A stretch of 64,000 nt of DNA from an uncultured Candidatus Saccharibacteria bacterium (lineage in GTDB: Bacteria; Patescibacteriota; Saccharimonadia; Saccharimonadales; Saccharimonadaceae): the NCBI GenBank assembly GCA_948851665.1, contig CAQOWG010000003.1, positions 1-64,000 of the forward strand, written 5' to 3'. Positions 18,306 through 26,385 of the stretch are shown piece after piece (the stretch's first letter is position 1; the number at the start of each line of letters is the position of its first letter). The position numbers were made by a program, and so were the translations under genes. The notes beneath the pieces were generated by a model. It did not search any database, had not been told where the DNA came from, and saw nothing but the letters and a program-made list of their open reading frames with translations.

Positions 18306-19148
18306 CTAGCCAAAATGCGCATCAATTGCCTTGTTTGCCTCATAATCCGCTCTTGTATTCTGTTCCCGCATCACGTGAGTGAATCCAACTGCCTCAAACT
18401 TACCAAGCAGCTCTTGAATATCGTCATAAATCGGCAGCAAATCCCGGTTTTTAACTTTATAAATCCCCTTCATCTGATTTATCATCATTAAATTATCGCC
18501 CATAAATCTAACTGAAGTCAAACCAAGTTTTAGCGCTTCCTCCACGCCTCTCTTAAGAGCATAATACTCTGCCACTCGCGAAGTTGCAAAGCCAATAAAC
18601 TCTCCGCCCTGCGCCAGCACCGTTCCGTCTTCTCCCACTACTAGGAAACCAATCCCCGACGGCCCCGGGTTCCCCCGACTCGCCCCATCAATATAAACCG
18701 TTGCACTGTGTGCTACTTCTCGCGAACGCAATCTATCACTCTCGCGCCCCTCAATCTCCAATGTCACCAAACTCGCTTCATCCAGCCTATAAGACCCCAC
18801 CTCTTCTGGCTTGATATATTTGTAAGCCGAGTATCGCTCCGCCGTTTGAATCTTTGCGTCTTTTGGCAAAATAATTCGATATATAATATATAGATTACTC
18901 ATCTGACTTGCCCCATGTGGTGCCAAAAAAGTAATTACATCTTTTAACTCCGTTTTCTCAGTAATTTCAACTCCCAAATATTCTTCCAGCATCCGATCCA
19001 TCGCCTCTTCTGGCTGTTCCCCAAACTTAATCTTGCCAGTTGGCAATTCCCAAGTCGGTTGCCCATCCACCCGTCCCTGTGCACGTTTCGCGATCAAAAT
19101 CTCGCGCTCATTCTGAATAATACCGGCTACACGTATTCGCTGTTTCAT
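18306..19148 (-). CDS. Nudix hydrolase - RNase H-like fusion protein
   Basis: Two domains are visible in 280 residues. The N-terminal Nudix domain (about 5-135) has a Nudix box at 38-60 in which the usual REUxEE reads RMLEEYLG, so the first catalytic glutamate of that triplet is replaced by Met. The C-terminal RNase HI-type domain (about 150-280) has D154 in YIDGASRGNPGPSG, E194 in VAEYYALKRG, D218 in GDN and a late aspartate in RADYEAN, the full acidic set. It may pair removal of a modified or RNA-linked nucleotide with RNA-DNA hybrid cleavage. The start is placed at 19148; the frame stays open to a GTG at 19244 with no homology in that part. Confidence 0.8.
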   Translation of the reverse strand: MKQRIRVAGIIQNEREILIAKRAQGRVDGQPTWELPTGKIKFGEQPEEAMDRMLEEYLGVEITEKTELKDVITFLAPHGASQMSNLYIIYRIILPKDAKIQTAERYSAYKYIKPEEVGSYRLDEASLVTLEIEGRESDRLRSREVAHSATVYIDGASRGNPGPSGIGFLVVGEDGTVLAQGGEFIGFATSRVAEYYALKRGVEEALKLGLTSVRFMGDNLMMINQMKGIYKVKNRDLLPIYDDIQELLGKFEAVGFTHVMREQNTRADYEANKAIDAHFG

Positions 19149-19305
19149 ATCTAAATAAATCCATAAAACCCTGGTGACGATGTTTTCCCTGTGTATGTCA
19201 CAGGTGGGTAAATTCTTATGCGCACCTCCACGGAGGATAGCCACGAAATCCCTTTACATGATTATTCAGGAAAATCATGCCGCCACTAGGGTTATCTCCA
19301 TTATA
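19149..19305 (-). other. Structured 5' leader of the Nudix-RNase H gene
   Basis: Minus-strand TATAAT at 19300-19305 would start an RNA near 19293, about 145 nt before ATG 19148. The leader holds CATGATT/AATCATG (7-bp stem), CCTC-CGTG-GAGG and CCTGTG-ACATA-CACAGG hairpins. It could be a regulatory leader or a small RNA. I recognise no riboswitch. Confidence 0.35.
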
Positions 19306-19352
19306 TCATATCTCTCTAGCTGTCTATAATTTTTGCCACCAACGAATAGGTA

Positions 19353-19997
19353 CTAAGCCCCTACTACCCAATAAAACCCATCCAATAATCTATCAATTCC
19401 CCAGCCCATCACCCCAGACAACAACCCGCCACCAGCCACTACCAAAATCAACACGATCATCATACCAAATGGCTCTATCTTCTCAAACACCCCTCGCACC
19501 GGGTCTGGCGCAATCGCATAAAGCACCCTCGAACCATCAAGCGGCGGAATCGGGATCAAATTGAAAATCCCAAATCCTAGATTTATCATTACAAATGAGC
19601 TCATTATCTGCCCCCACAACGTTGATATCCCCGCCAACGTAAAAGCTTCTGTAAAATGTCCTATCAAAAACCCTAAAAACGCCAACAAAATATTTGTCAG
19701 TGGCCCCGCGATCGCCACCAACGCCATTCCCCAAGGCCCATGTTTCAATTTTCGCGAATCCACTGGCACCGGTTTCGCCCCACCAAAAACCGGCCCGCCC
19801 GTCAGTAATAGCAGAAGCGGCATTGCAATCGATAAAATCGGATCCAGATGTTTTAACGGGTTCAGCGTCAATCGCCCATCCACCTTCGCCGTATCATCAC
19901 CAAGCTTATATGCCACAAATCCATGTGCTAACTCATGCAGCACCATTGAAACTAGGATCACCCCCAACGCAATCACTACGCTAAGCAACGCTTCCAT
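19353..19997 (-). CDS. Site-2 protease family (M50) membrane metalloprotease
   Basis: The 214-residue integral membrane protein has the zinc motif HELAHG in the first membrane helix region (about residues 22-27) and the partner motif NLIPIPPLDGSRVL, whose aspartate completes the zinc site. It lacks the PDZ domain of RseP, like the short SREBP-M50-type proteases common in CPR and Gram-positives. These cut membrane-embedded substrates, often in stress signalling. It starts 1-2 bp after the stop of the next upstream gene (19999). Confidence 0.9.
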   Translation of the reverse strand: MEALLSVVIALGVILVSMVLHELAHGFVAYKLGDDTAKVDGRLTLNPLKHLDPILSIAMPLLLLLTGGPVFGGAKPVPVDSRKLKHGPWGMALVAIAGPLTNILLAFLGFLIGHFTEAFTLAGISTLWGQIMSSFVMINLGFGIFNLIPIPPLDGSRVLYAIAPDPVRGVFEKIEPFGMMIVLILVVAGGGLLSGVMGWGIDRLLDGFYWVVGA

Positions 19998-19998
19998 A

Positions 19999-20451
19999 CT
20001 AACTCAGCGCAACCACTTCCATAGCCATCGGCAACGACTCTTTATTCTTTACTTTGTACTTCTTCTCGACCCTCGGTGCCAGCTTCAATTCAGTCACCAT
20101 ACCGTCCACATTTCCCATTGCAATCACTACTTTCGGGCCAATTTCCCGCACCGCCCTCACTGAGCTCGTACAAAGAATATCCGCCACCCCCAGCTCATCC
20201 AACGTCATCGCTTCTTCAACTCCACCGATAATCCCAATGTGTACATTTCCAATAATCACATCATATACCGTCTTCTCGCCCGTTTGAATTCCCCGAATCG
20301 CCATGTCGCCAATCTCAAACTCCCCCGGCCCCTCAATCTTCCCCACCGGTAAATCCCCGTCCACTGTCTGTTCTACAAGGTCAAACTTCACATTCGCAGT
20401 CTTCGTCTTCAATGTGACTTCATCTGGCGCCTTACTCTCAATCTCAAACAT
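19999..20451 (-). CDS. Metallo-beta-lactamase-fold-like protein without an evident metal site
   Basis: The 150-residue, beta-rich protein contains the stretch GKIEGPGEFEIGDMAIRGI, which resembles the inner part of UlaG-like metallo-beta-lactamase-fold proteins. The HxHxDH metal-binding motif is absent, and the protein is shorter than an active enzyme. It is probably a degenerate, structural member of the fold. Its position between a wHTH regulator gene and an M50 protease suggests one transcription unit of three or four genes reading leftwards. The assignment rests on weak similarity. Confidence 0.5.
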   Translation of the reverse strand: MFEIESKAPDEVTLKTKTANVKFDLVEQTVDGDLPVGKIEGPGEFEIGDMAIRGIQTGEKTVYDVIIGNVHIGIIGGVEEAMTLDELGVADILCTSSVRAVREIGPKVVIAMGNVDGMVTELKLAPRVEKKYKVKNKESLPMAMEVVALS

Positions 20452-20462
20452 TTTACCTCCTT

Positions 20463-21095
20463 TTAATACATTCCCTCACCCGCGATAATCCCGTCTGGGT
20501 CAAAAACCTCTGCCGGGTCCATCTCGAGAATATCCATTACAAAACGATCTTTGACGCTCTTACGATAGAGAAAATCATCACGCGACAAAATCACATAGTC
20601 TAACGGCTTTCCCTGTTTTTGCTCCACTACCTCGGCCCAACGCGTCAATTTCTTCGTCCGATCATCCCCGATAATCAAAAGGTCAATTCCATCCTGCCCC
20701 GGCGCCCGATTCATCAGCATCATCGCCCTCAGATATTTCGCCACCGGCTTGATGTACTCATCCCAGCTATTTGACGGCGTACGCCGCACCTGCTGGATCC
20801 GCCCTGGAGTCACCGCTCCACGCTGCCCAAACATTTCCTGGAAAGCATGCGCATATGGATGCCGCATATTCGCCGCATAGTAAACCTTATTGTCATAAGT
20901 TTCATTCCGAATCACCCCAATACTCTCCAAATTCGTCAACTCTCGCCGCACTGAATTGATCTGCTCTTCAATCACCCGCGTGATTTCTCGCACATAAAAA
21001 GTTTTGTTCACATTCGCAAAGAACAGCTCCAGAAGTTTTGCCCGGGTCTTTGAACCGAACAACTTTTCGTTGGAGATGTTATTTTCTTTGTTCAT
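20463..21095 (-). CDS. Winged-helix regulator with a nucleotidyltransferase-like C-terminal part
   Basis: The 210-residue protein has an N-terminal winged helix-turn-helix (about 10-75: GSKTRAKLLELFF ... FYVREITRVIEE ... VRRELTNLESIGVIRNE). The C-terminal half (LLIIGDDRTKKLTRWAEVVEQ, DYVILSRDDFLYR) resembles minimal nucleotidyltransferase-type domains fused to wHTH in CPR genomes, but the catalytic GSxxxxD signature is not clear. It overlaps the 3' end of miaA by 17 nt, so the two are co-transcribed. A DNA-binding role is likely; the target is unknown. Confidence 0.65.
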   Translation of the reverse strand: MNKENNISNEKLFGSKTRAKLLELFFANVNKTFYVREITRVIEEQINSVRRELTNLESIGVIRNETYDNKVYYAANMRHPYAHAFQEMFGQRGAVTPGRIQQVRRTPSNSWDEYIKPVAKYLRAMMLMNRAPGQDGIDLLIIGDDRTKKLTRWAEVVEQKQGKPLDYVILSRDDFLYRKSVKDRFVMDILEMDPAEVFDPDGIIAGEGMY

Positions 21096-21852
21096 TCTGA
21101 ATACATTTTATCACGAAATCCCTGATTTCTTCAAGTGGCAACCAGATAATATTTTTGTTCCGTTTGAACCAAGTCATTTGTCTTTTCGCTAAATGCCAAT
21201 CGTCATAAATAAACAATTCTTTTGCCCTTTCTAGGCTGTACTCCCCCTGCAAATAGCCCCACGCAAATTGGTATATATTACTTTTCATCGCCTGCGACCC
21301 CCAACCGTATCGTTCCACCAAGTTCCGCGTCTCCTCAAACAATTCCTGAACAAATAATTTATCTGCTCTCTCAGTAATCCGTTCTCTCAGCACTTCTGCA
21401 TCAGTCTTTACTCCTATGGTTAAAAATTGTGAACACATTTCCGCGCGGTCACATTGGCTATTTTTCTCGTGTTCACCAAATTTATAATCATAGATCAGTG
21501 CGTCGATATAAAGCCCGGTCCCCCCTACCACCATCGGCAAATTCCCCCGCTCCCGAATTTCCCGAATTTTCTCTTCTGCGTACTCTTTCCAATCCGCCAC
21601 CGTAAAACGCTCCCCCGGGTCGACTATGCCAATCCCCCAATGCGGGATATCCGCCTGCTCTTCAAGGCTCGGTGCCGCCGTTCCCAGTTCCATACCCCTG
21701 TAAATCGCCCTCGAATCCGCCGAAATTATCTCTGCCATCTGAGCAAAGTACTTCTGTGGGGCCTCACGGAGTTCCTTGGCGATCGAAATCGCCACCCCAG
21801 TTTTACCGGAAGCTGTCGGCCCCAAGATTACTATTGTCTTTTGTTCCTTCAT
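21079..21852 (-). CDS. miaA: tRNA dimethylallyltransferase
   Basis: MiaA adds an isopentenyl group to A37 of tRNAs that read UNN codons. The 257-residue protein has the P-loop GPTASGKT near the N terminus, SADSRAIYRGMELGTA (DSxQ-like substrate loop with R in place of Q) and VGGTGLY. The start was chosen at 21852, which gives MKEQKTIVILGPT; the frame extends six codons further. TAGAAT lies 8 nt before this ATG, so the mRNA is leaderless or nearly so. The promoter is one half of a palindromic divergent pair. The C-terminal part is shorter than in E. coli. Confidence 0.93.
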   Translation of the reverse strand: MKEQKTIVILGPTASGKTGVAISIAKELREAPQKYFAQMAEIISADSRAIYRGMELGTAAPSLEEQADIPHWGIGIVDPGERFTVADWKEYAEEKIREIRERGNLPMVVGGTGLYIDALIYDYKFGEHEKNSQCDRAEMCSQFLTIGVKTDAEVLRERITERADKLFVQELFEETRNLVERYGWGSQAMKSNIYQFAWGYLQGEYSLERAKELFIYDDWHLAKRQMTWFKRNKNIIWLPLEEIRDFVIKCIQNEQRK

Positions 21853-21860
21853 ATAACAAT

Positions 21861-21893
21861 ATTCTAGCACATTACAAAAATATGTGCTATAAT
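21861..21893. promoter_or_regulatory. Palindromic divergent promoter between miaA and a small RNA candidate
   Basis: TAGCACAT (21865-21872), 9 nt, ATGTGCTA (21882-21889). Each arm runs into a -10 box: TATAAT on the plus strand (21888-21893) and TAGAAT on the minus strand (21861-21866). Confidence 0.6.
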
Positions 21894-21899
21894 ATAAAA

Positions 21900-22060
21900 G
21901 ACATTTTCGTCACTTCTTTTCTTAGCCTTATCATCTTCTCTATCCGAAGGGCATCATTCAATCCGTGCTGCACTGAAAAATCAGCAGGCCATCAAAAACC
22001 CTGACGAATCCCCGGACTGACCCCACATCTCAAGGCTGCTCCCCCATAGCAGCCTTTTCT
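21900..22060 (+). ncRNA. Small RNA candidate with its own promoter and terminator
   Basis: TATAAT at 21888-21893 and a terminator hairpin at 22032-22056 (AAGGCTGCT/AGCAGCCTT, then TTTTCTT) frame about 160 nt on the plus strand with no supported protein frame. Inside, TCCG-AA-GGG-CATC-ATTC can pair with GAAT-CCC-CGGA, and GCTG pairs with CAGC. I recognise no known RNA family. It lies antisense to the thrS-miaA spacer. Confidence 0.45.
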
Positions 22061-22065
22061 TATTC

Positions 22066-23829
22066 TCATTGTTCTTTTAGCCACTCCGCGAGCTTGTCGA
22101 GCGCCACCTTTTCTTCCCCATCACGCGTCCGCACGCTCACCACCTTCTCGGCCGCATCTTTTGGCCCCACAATCAAAACCACTGGAATTTTCAGCTCAGT
22201 CGCCCGCTTAATCTTCTTACCAAGGCTATCATCACTATAGTCCGTTTCATAGCGAAGAGCATTATTTGCCAGCGGCTTCTCTAATACTACTCCTTGCAAT
22301 ACTTTTTCCACCTCTTTAGCATATTCTACTGCGCCGTCGTTGACCGTAATCACTCGCACTGCCTCCGGTGCACACCATAGCGGCAACCACCCTGCCGTGT
22401 GCTCAATAAATACACTCATAAAGCGTTCAATCGAACCTACTAGCGCACAGTGCACCATAATCGGCCGCTTCTTCGTGCCATCCCGATCGACGTATTCTAG
22501 CCCAAATCGCTCTGGTAAAGCATAATCTAGTTGCACTGTCGCCAGTTGCCATTCCCGCCCCATCGCATCCGTCGCCATGAAATCCATCTTCGGACCATAC
22601 ATCGCCGCCTCCCCCTCTGCCACAAAATAATCCATCTTGAACTTATCTGCCATTCGTTGAATCGAGCTCTGTGCCTTCTCCCACATCTCAGCATTGCCGA
22701 TGTAACCATCGCCATCGTCTCGGAAGCTCAAGCGTAATCGCAATTTCATATCTACGACTTTATAAAGATCCCGCGCCGCCTCAATTAGCTCACCGAACAC
22801 TTGTTCCACCTGGCCCTCAGTACAAAAGATATGCGAATCATCCTGCGTGATTGCCCGCACCCGCGAAAGCCCACCCAGTTCCCCCTTGCGCTCGTCCCGA
22901 TAAACCATCGTACTTTCTAGATACTTAATCGGCAACTCCTTATAACTCCGCGGCACACTAGCAAAAATCTGCGAATGGTGCGGACAGCTCACTGGCTTAA
23001 TAGCCAAATGGTCGCCACTTTCCATGCTTGTAAACTGAAACATCTCTGGAAACTTCTCGTAATGCCCCGAAGTCTTATAGAGGTCAATATTCGCAATATG
23101 CGGGATAGTCACCTTCTTGTAGCCACAGCGCAAACGATAGCCCTGCGTCAGCTCATTCAACTTATCTCGAAGCATCGTACCCCGAGGCGTAAAAAGCGGC
23201 AAGCCGCTCCCCACTAACTCCGAATAGCAGAACAAATCCAGCTCTTTCCCCAGCTTCCGGTGGTCGCGCGCCTTGGCCTCTTCCTGTCGCTTCAAATATT
23301 CCTCTAGCTCCTTTTCCGTCTCAAACGCCACCCCATAAATCCGCGTCAACATCTCGCGCTTCTCGTCGCCACGCCAATACGCCCCCGCTACTCGCGACAG
23401 TTTAAACGCACCGATTTCTTTCAAATCCTCCACGTGTGGCCCCTTGCAAAGGTCCGTAAAGATCACCGTGCCATCCGGCGCCACCATATCATAGAACGTA
23501 ATCGTTTCCCCATCCGCGAGTTCCGCAATCAGTTCCGTTTTCAGTCGCTGACCGTTTTCTTTCGCCCAGGAAAGCGCCTCGTCGCGCGTCGCCTCACGCT
23601 CTTGCATCTTCGCTCCCCGCGCGATAATTCCCCGCATTTTCTTCTCAATTTTTGGAAGATCCGCATCTGACACTTTCTCACCCCCGAAGTCAATGTCATA
23701 GTAGAACCCATTTTCGATTGCTGGCCCAATCCCAAAAGTTGTTGTCGGATAAAGCTCCTGCACCGCAGCCGCAAGCACGTGACTGAGGCTATGACGCATT
23801 TTTTCTACTTGATTGATTTGTTCGCACAT
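22066..23829 (-). CDS. thrS: Threonyl-tRNA synthetase lacking the TGS domain
   Basis: This class II synthetase charges tRNA-Thr. The 587-residue protein starts directly in the editing region (HSLSHVLAAAVQELYP, then CKGPH) without the roughly 60-residue N-terminal TGS domain of E. coli ThrRS, as in many CPR bacteria. The catalytic core shows motif 2 (YRDERKGELGGLSRVRAITQDDSHIFC) and the zinc-binding Cys/His residues (PVSCPHH). The anticodon-binding domain is at the C terminus. AAAGGA precedes the ATG by 7 nt. The stop is TGA, evidence that TGA is not reassigned here. Confidence 0.97.
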   Translation of the reverse strand: MCEQINQVEKMRHSLSHVLAAAVQELYPTTTFGIGPAIENGFYYDIDFGGEKVSDADLPKIEKKMRGIIARGAKMQEREATRDEALSWAKENGQRLKTELIAELADGETITFYDMVAPDGTVIFTDLCKGPHVEDLKEIGAFKLSRVAGAYWRGDEKREMLTRIYGVAFETEKELEEYLKRQEEAKARDHRKLGKELDLFCYSELVGSGLPLFTPRGTMLRDKLNELTQGYRLRCGYKKVTIPHIANIDLYKTSGHYEKFPEMFQFTSMESGDHLAIKPVSCPHHSQIFASVPRSYKELPIKYLESTMVYRDERKGELGGLSRVRAITQDDSHIFCTEGQVEQVFGELIEAARDLYKVVDMKLRLRLSFRDDGDGYIGNAEMWEKAQSSIQRMADKFKMDYFVAEGEAAMYGPKMDFMATDAMGREWQLATVQLDYALPERFGLEYVDRDGTKKRPIMVHCALVGSIERFMSVFIEHTAGWLPLWCAPEAVRVITVNDGAVEYAKEVEKVLQGVVLEKPLANNALRYETDYSDDSLGKKIKRATELKIPVVLIVGPKDAAEKVVSVRTRDGEEKVALDKLAEWLKEQ

Positions 23830-23881
23830 AGCTTTATCCTTTCTTTATCTTTACATTATACCATAAAACTTTGCCCCACGG

Positions 23882-23907
23882 AAAAACCCGCCAACCGGCG
23901 GGCTTTT
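23882..23907 (-). terminator. Terminator after the broken Nudix gene
   Basis: Minus strand: CCCGCC-GGTT-GGCGGG followed by TTTTT. Confidence 0.85.
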
Positions 23908-23921
23908 CTGAGCCACTAAAA

Positions 23922-24395
23922 CTATTTAGTCCGCACCTGTTCCCAAATATACTGATGCGCTTTCTGGGTCAACTTCTCTGCTAATTCCTCAGCCGGAATC
24001 CACATCACTTCAGCAATCTCATCTTCCTCAGCCGAGCGCTCTTCCCGTTGTAAGCTTAACAACTTGCCGCACACCGTATGAATCGTAATGTGTCGATTCA
24101 CATCCTTATGTGCCGCATAAAAATTATCGTAGCAAACCTCAGGCAGTTCAACTAGCCCTCCAAAATCGTCATACCCCGTCTCCTCAACTACCTCGCGCTT
24201 CGCTGCTTCAACCGGGCTTTCTTCCCCCTCAATCCCACCCATCACAAAATCAATCTAACCAAATTTTCGGTTCTGTACGCAAAGATACTTCTCCTCCGTC
24301 GGGTGTTTAATTGCCACCACGACCACACTTCGCTCCGTCATCGGCCTGTCCTCACGTATCGCCGAATCTCCTTCTCCAAAAAATTCTTTCGCCAT
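23922..24395 (-). pseudogene. Nudix hydrolase gene interrupted by an in-frame TAG
   Basis: Read from ATG 24395 (preceded by GAGGTAAA), the frame encodes 46 residues, meets TAG at 24255-24257, and continues in the same frame for 111 more residues with an intact Nudix box (GIEGEESPVEAAKREVVEETGY). The stop falls just before IDFVMGG, where relatives commonly have a tryptophan, so one G-to-A change (TGG to TAG) would explain it. Restart at GTG or ATG near 24245 would give a protein lacking the first strands of the fold. It is a recent nonsense mutation, a sequencing error or a read-through site. The gene follows the YgjV-like gene by 1 bp. Confidence 0.7.
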
Positions 24396-24396
24396 T

Positions 24397-24984
24397 TTAC
24401 CTCGCTTTACTTTTCTTTAGTATACCATATAATTCCCTCACGTACCCCACCACTGCCGCCAAAAACACAATCCCCTCTGACACAATCCCCGCTACCGACA
24501 TAACAAATCCGTTATAAAGCATCCAACATAGCGCCACCGGTATGCCAAGAAACTTATACATCCGTGTACTGTTTTGCCAAATCGAGATCTCATATAACAC
24601 CGTCGCCGCCACCGACAACAAGCTAAGCGGCCCATCATACGTCCAAACCGCCAGTCCCGCAATCACTACCAGTACCACCAAAAGCGCCACATAATCCCTA
24701 ATCTGGTGTCCATGTATCATCTTCGGCTTTCTACGCCGCCTTTTCTCTTTCTGCTCACGCCGCTCATCCCAAATATAATAAAAATTTGCCAGCAAAATCA
24801 CCACCGACATCGCCAGTCCTAAATCCGCCCCCAACAAAATATAAGCCAAAATTCCCGCCGCCATCGAAAGCGTATCCAGAATCACAACCACTTTCCGCTT
24901 CTTCGCAAAATACGTCGCACCTAGCAATCCATATTCCACCACTGTCAAAATCTGCGACCAAATATACGTTAGCGTAATTTCCAT
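24397..24984 (-). CDS. YgjV-like inner membrane protein
   Basis: The 195-residue protein has about six membrane helices in two groups of three separated by a very basic loop (RREQKEKRRRRKPK, near 80-93). The arrangement resembles the YgjV family, whose function is not firmly known. TATAAT sits exactly 6 nt before the ATG with no ribosome binding site, so the transcript is probably leaderless. The interrupted Nudix gene follows within 1 bp in the same operon. Confidence 0.65.
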   Translation of the reverse strand: MEITLTYIWSQILTVVEYGLLGATYFAKKRKVVVILDTLSMAAGILAYILLGADLGLAMSVVILLANFYYIWDERREQKEKRRRRKPKMIHGHQIRDYVALLVVLVVIAGLAVWTYDGPLSLLSVAATVLYEISIWQNSTRMYKFLGIPVALCWMLYNGFVMSVAGIVSEGIVFLAAVVGYVRELYGILKKSKAR

Positions 24985-25079
24985 AACTTTATTATACCGC
25001 CAAATTATCCCATTCTGCCAAAACTATGCTATAATACATATCAGTCCAAACCACTGACCTTAGTGGCTATTAAAAATTT

Positions 25080-25156
25080 GGGTCGCTAACTCAGTTGGCT
25101 AGAGTGTCTCGTTTACACCGAGGAAGTCGGGGGTTCGAATCCCTCGCGACCCACCA
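25080..25156 (+). tRNA. tRNA-Val (TAC anticodon)
   Basis: This is a 77-nt cloverleaf with acceptor GGGTCGC/GCGACCC, a D-arm, anticodon loop TTTACAC (anticodon TAC) and T-loop TTCGAAT, with CCA encoded. TATAAT lies about 50 bp upstream. Confidence 0.97.
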
Positions 25157-25192
25157 TAGAAATAGTCTGTGCTTTTGCACGGACTATTTCTA
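25157..25192 (+). terminator. Hairpin directly after tRNA-Val
   Basis: A 16-bp stem (TAGAAATAGTCTGTGC, TTTT loop, GCACGGACTATTTCTA) starts at the base after CCA. It has no long T-run, so it may be a processing as well as a termination signal. Confidence 0.6.
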
Positions 25193-25347
25193 TTCTGAAG
25201 CCAAGCAAGGGAGCGAACCCGAAGCGAAGCTGGGTTCGCAACGCAGGAGTGGCCGTAGGACAAAAAGCGAATTTATTTGTTTTTTGGACGCTACGACTGC
25301 GGGTGGAAGATTGCGTAGCAATCTTCCGCTTCCCTCGCGACCAGCTC
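25193..25347. repeat. Hairpin-rich spacer with a partial copy of the tRNA-Val 3' end
   Basis: The segment holds GCGAACCC...GGGTTCGC and GGAAGATTGC-GTA-GCAATCTTCC hairpins and then TCCCTCGCGACC, which repeats 12 bases of the tRNA-Val 3' end. No gene is seen. It may be the scar of an element once integrated at the tRNA, but the match is short. Confidence 0.35.
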
Positions 25348-25653
25348 CTACCCCTCGTCCATCAATGAAATTATCTGTGCGCCATATTTCTCAAAATCAG
25401 CTTTCACATCTGGACGATCAAGCCAATCAAAATCCGTCGTATGTGCCACATAGCCAACCCTTTTACGAATTGACCGCCCCGTCGGCTTACGCCCCTCTGT
25501 CGTCCCCTGGCCCTTCGTATACACATACTCCTCAAGCACCAAAACATCGCCCAGCTCGCATTCAAAATCGTTCACCCGATACTCAAACGTCTTCTCTCCA
25601 GACAGAACTGCCTCGAAATATTCGGGACTAATCTTTTTATGAATTTCACGCAT
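25348..25653 (-). CDS. DUF3850/ASCH-like RNA-binding-fold protein
   Basis: The 101-residue protein starts MREIHKKISPEYFEAVLSGEKTFEYR, the typical beginning of DUF3850 proteins, which have the PUA/ASCH fold and are common in phages and mobile regions. ELGDVLVLEEYV and the following strands fit this fold. AGGAG lies 5 nt before ATG. It probably binds RNA or a modified nucleotide; no substrate can be read from sequence. It converges on tRNA-Val. Confidence 0.7.
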   Translation of the reverse strand: MREIHKKISPEYFEAVLSGEKTFEYRVNDFECELGDVLVLEEYVYTKGQGTTEGRKPTGRSIRKRVGYVAHTTDFDWLDRPDVKADFEKYGAQIISLMDEG

Positions 25654-25708
25654 ATTTTCTCCTTACTTTATATTTTACCATTTCTAAGAACTGGTTCCAC
25701 GCCAAAGC

Positions 25709-25733
25709 AAAAACCCGACAAGCTGCCGGGTAT
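25709..25733 (-). terminator. Terminator of the gene at 25767-26240
   Basis: Minus strand: ACCCG ... CGGGT followed by TTTT. Confidence 0.75.
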
Positions 25734-25766
25734 AATTTTTGCTAAAAACAAAGAGCGATGCGTACA

Positions 25767-26240
25767 TTAAGGACGATATTGGCGCGACCAAATGTACGCC
25801 GGATAATCCACCAAATAGTCATGGAGACCTTTAATTCTCAGTAAGTCCTGAATATTTACTGCCATCCGCGCGTTTAAAAAGGCTTTCTCCTCTACCCACG
25901 CACGCAACATAGCCGTAATTATCTCCAGTTCTTTCTGATAGTCTTCCCTCCCATCCATCTGGAATGTGGCCATCATCTCGTAGGCAGACTCTTTCTCGTC
26001 TCCCTCACTACCGTAACGCATTACGCATATCACCGAGATACCTTCTCCCCAATCGACGTCGTCCCAGTTCACTTCCCGGTCCGCCGCCATCAAGTAAAAA
26101 ATCTCGTTAGTGCCACCCGATGCAACCGCTATCTCCGCCACCCAATCACCATGAAGGTTGGCAAGCAGATTTTCAATAGCGTCAATGGTCTCCGGATATA
26201 GACTATGGCCTTTTGCGTTCTTCTTCTCGTCTTTCCACAT
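25767..26240 (-). CDS. Hypothetical protein
   Basis: Not recognised. The 157-residue acidic alpha/beta protein has no signal peptide and no membrane segment, and aromatic residues are frequent (Trp and Tyr in the C-terminal half). It has a near-ideal AAGGAGG ribosome binding site 6-7 nt before ATG and its own promoter (26307-26335) and terminator, so it is a monocistronic, actively expressed gene. A CLec cassette ends about 50 bp upstream of its -35 box. Confidence 0.6.
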   Translation of the reverse strand: MWKDEKKNAKGHSLYPETIDAIENLLANLHGDWVAEIAVASGGTNEIFYLMAADREVNWDDVDWGEGISVICVMRYGSEGDEKESAYEMMATFQMDGREDYQKELEIITAMLRAWVEEKAFLNARMAVNIQDLLRIKGLHDYLVDYPAYIWSRQYRP

Positions 26241-26306
26241 ACAAAAACCTCCTTAAGATTCTTTCTCTAGCCGTCAAAATCTTGACCTACTGCTAGGAAT
26301 ACCTTT

Positions 26307-26335
26307 ATATTATCACACTTAGTAGAAAAAGTCAA
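26307..26335 (-). promoter_or_regulatory. Promoter of the gene at 25767-26240
   Basis: Minus strand: TTGACT (26330-26335), a 17-nt spacer and TAATAT (26307-26312) in a TGTGATAATAT context. Confidence 0.7.
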
Positions 26336-26385
26336 TGCTTTTTTGCTACTAATCTCTTTTCTGTCAAGCATTTTTGTACCCAAAT

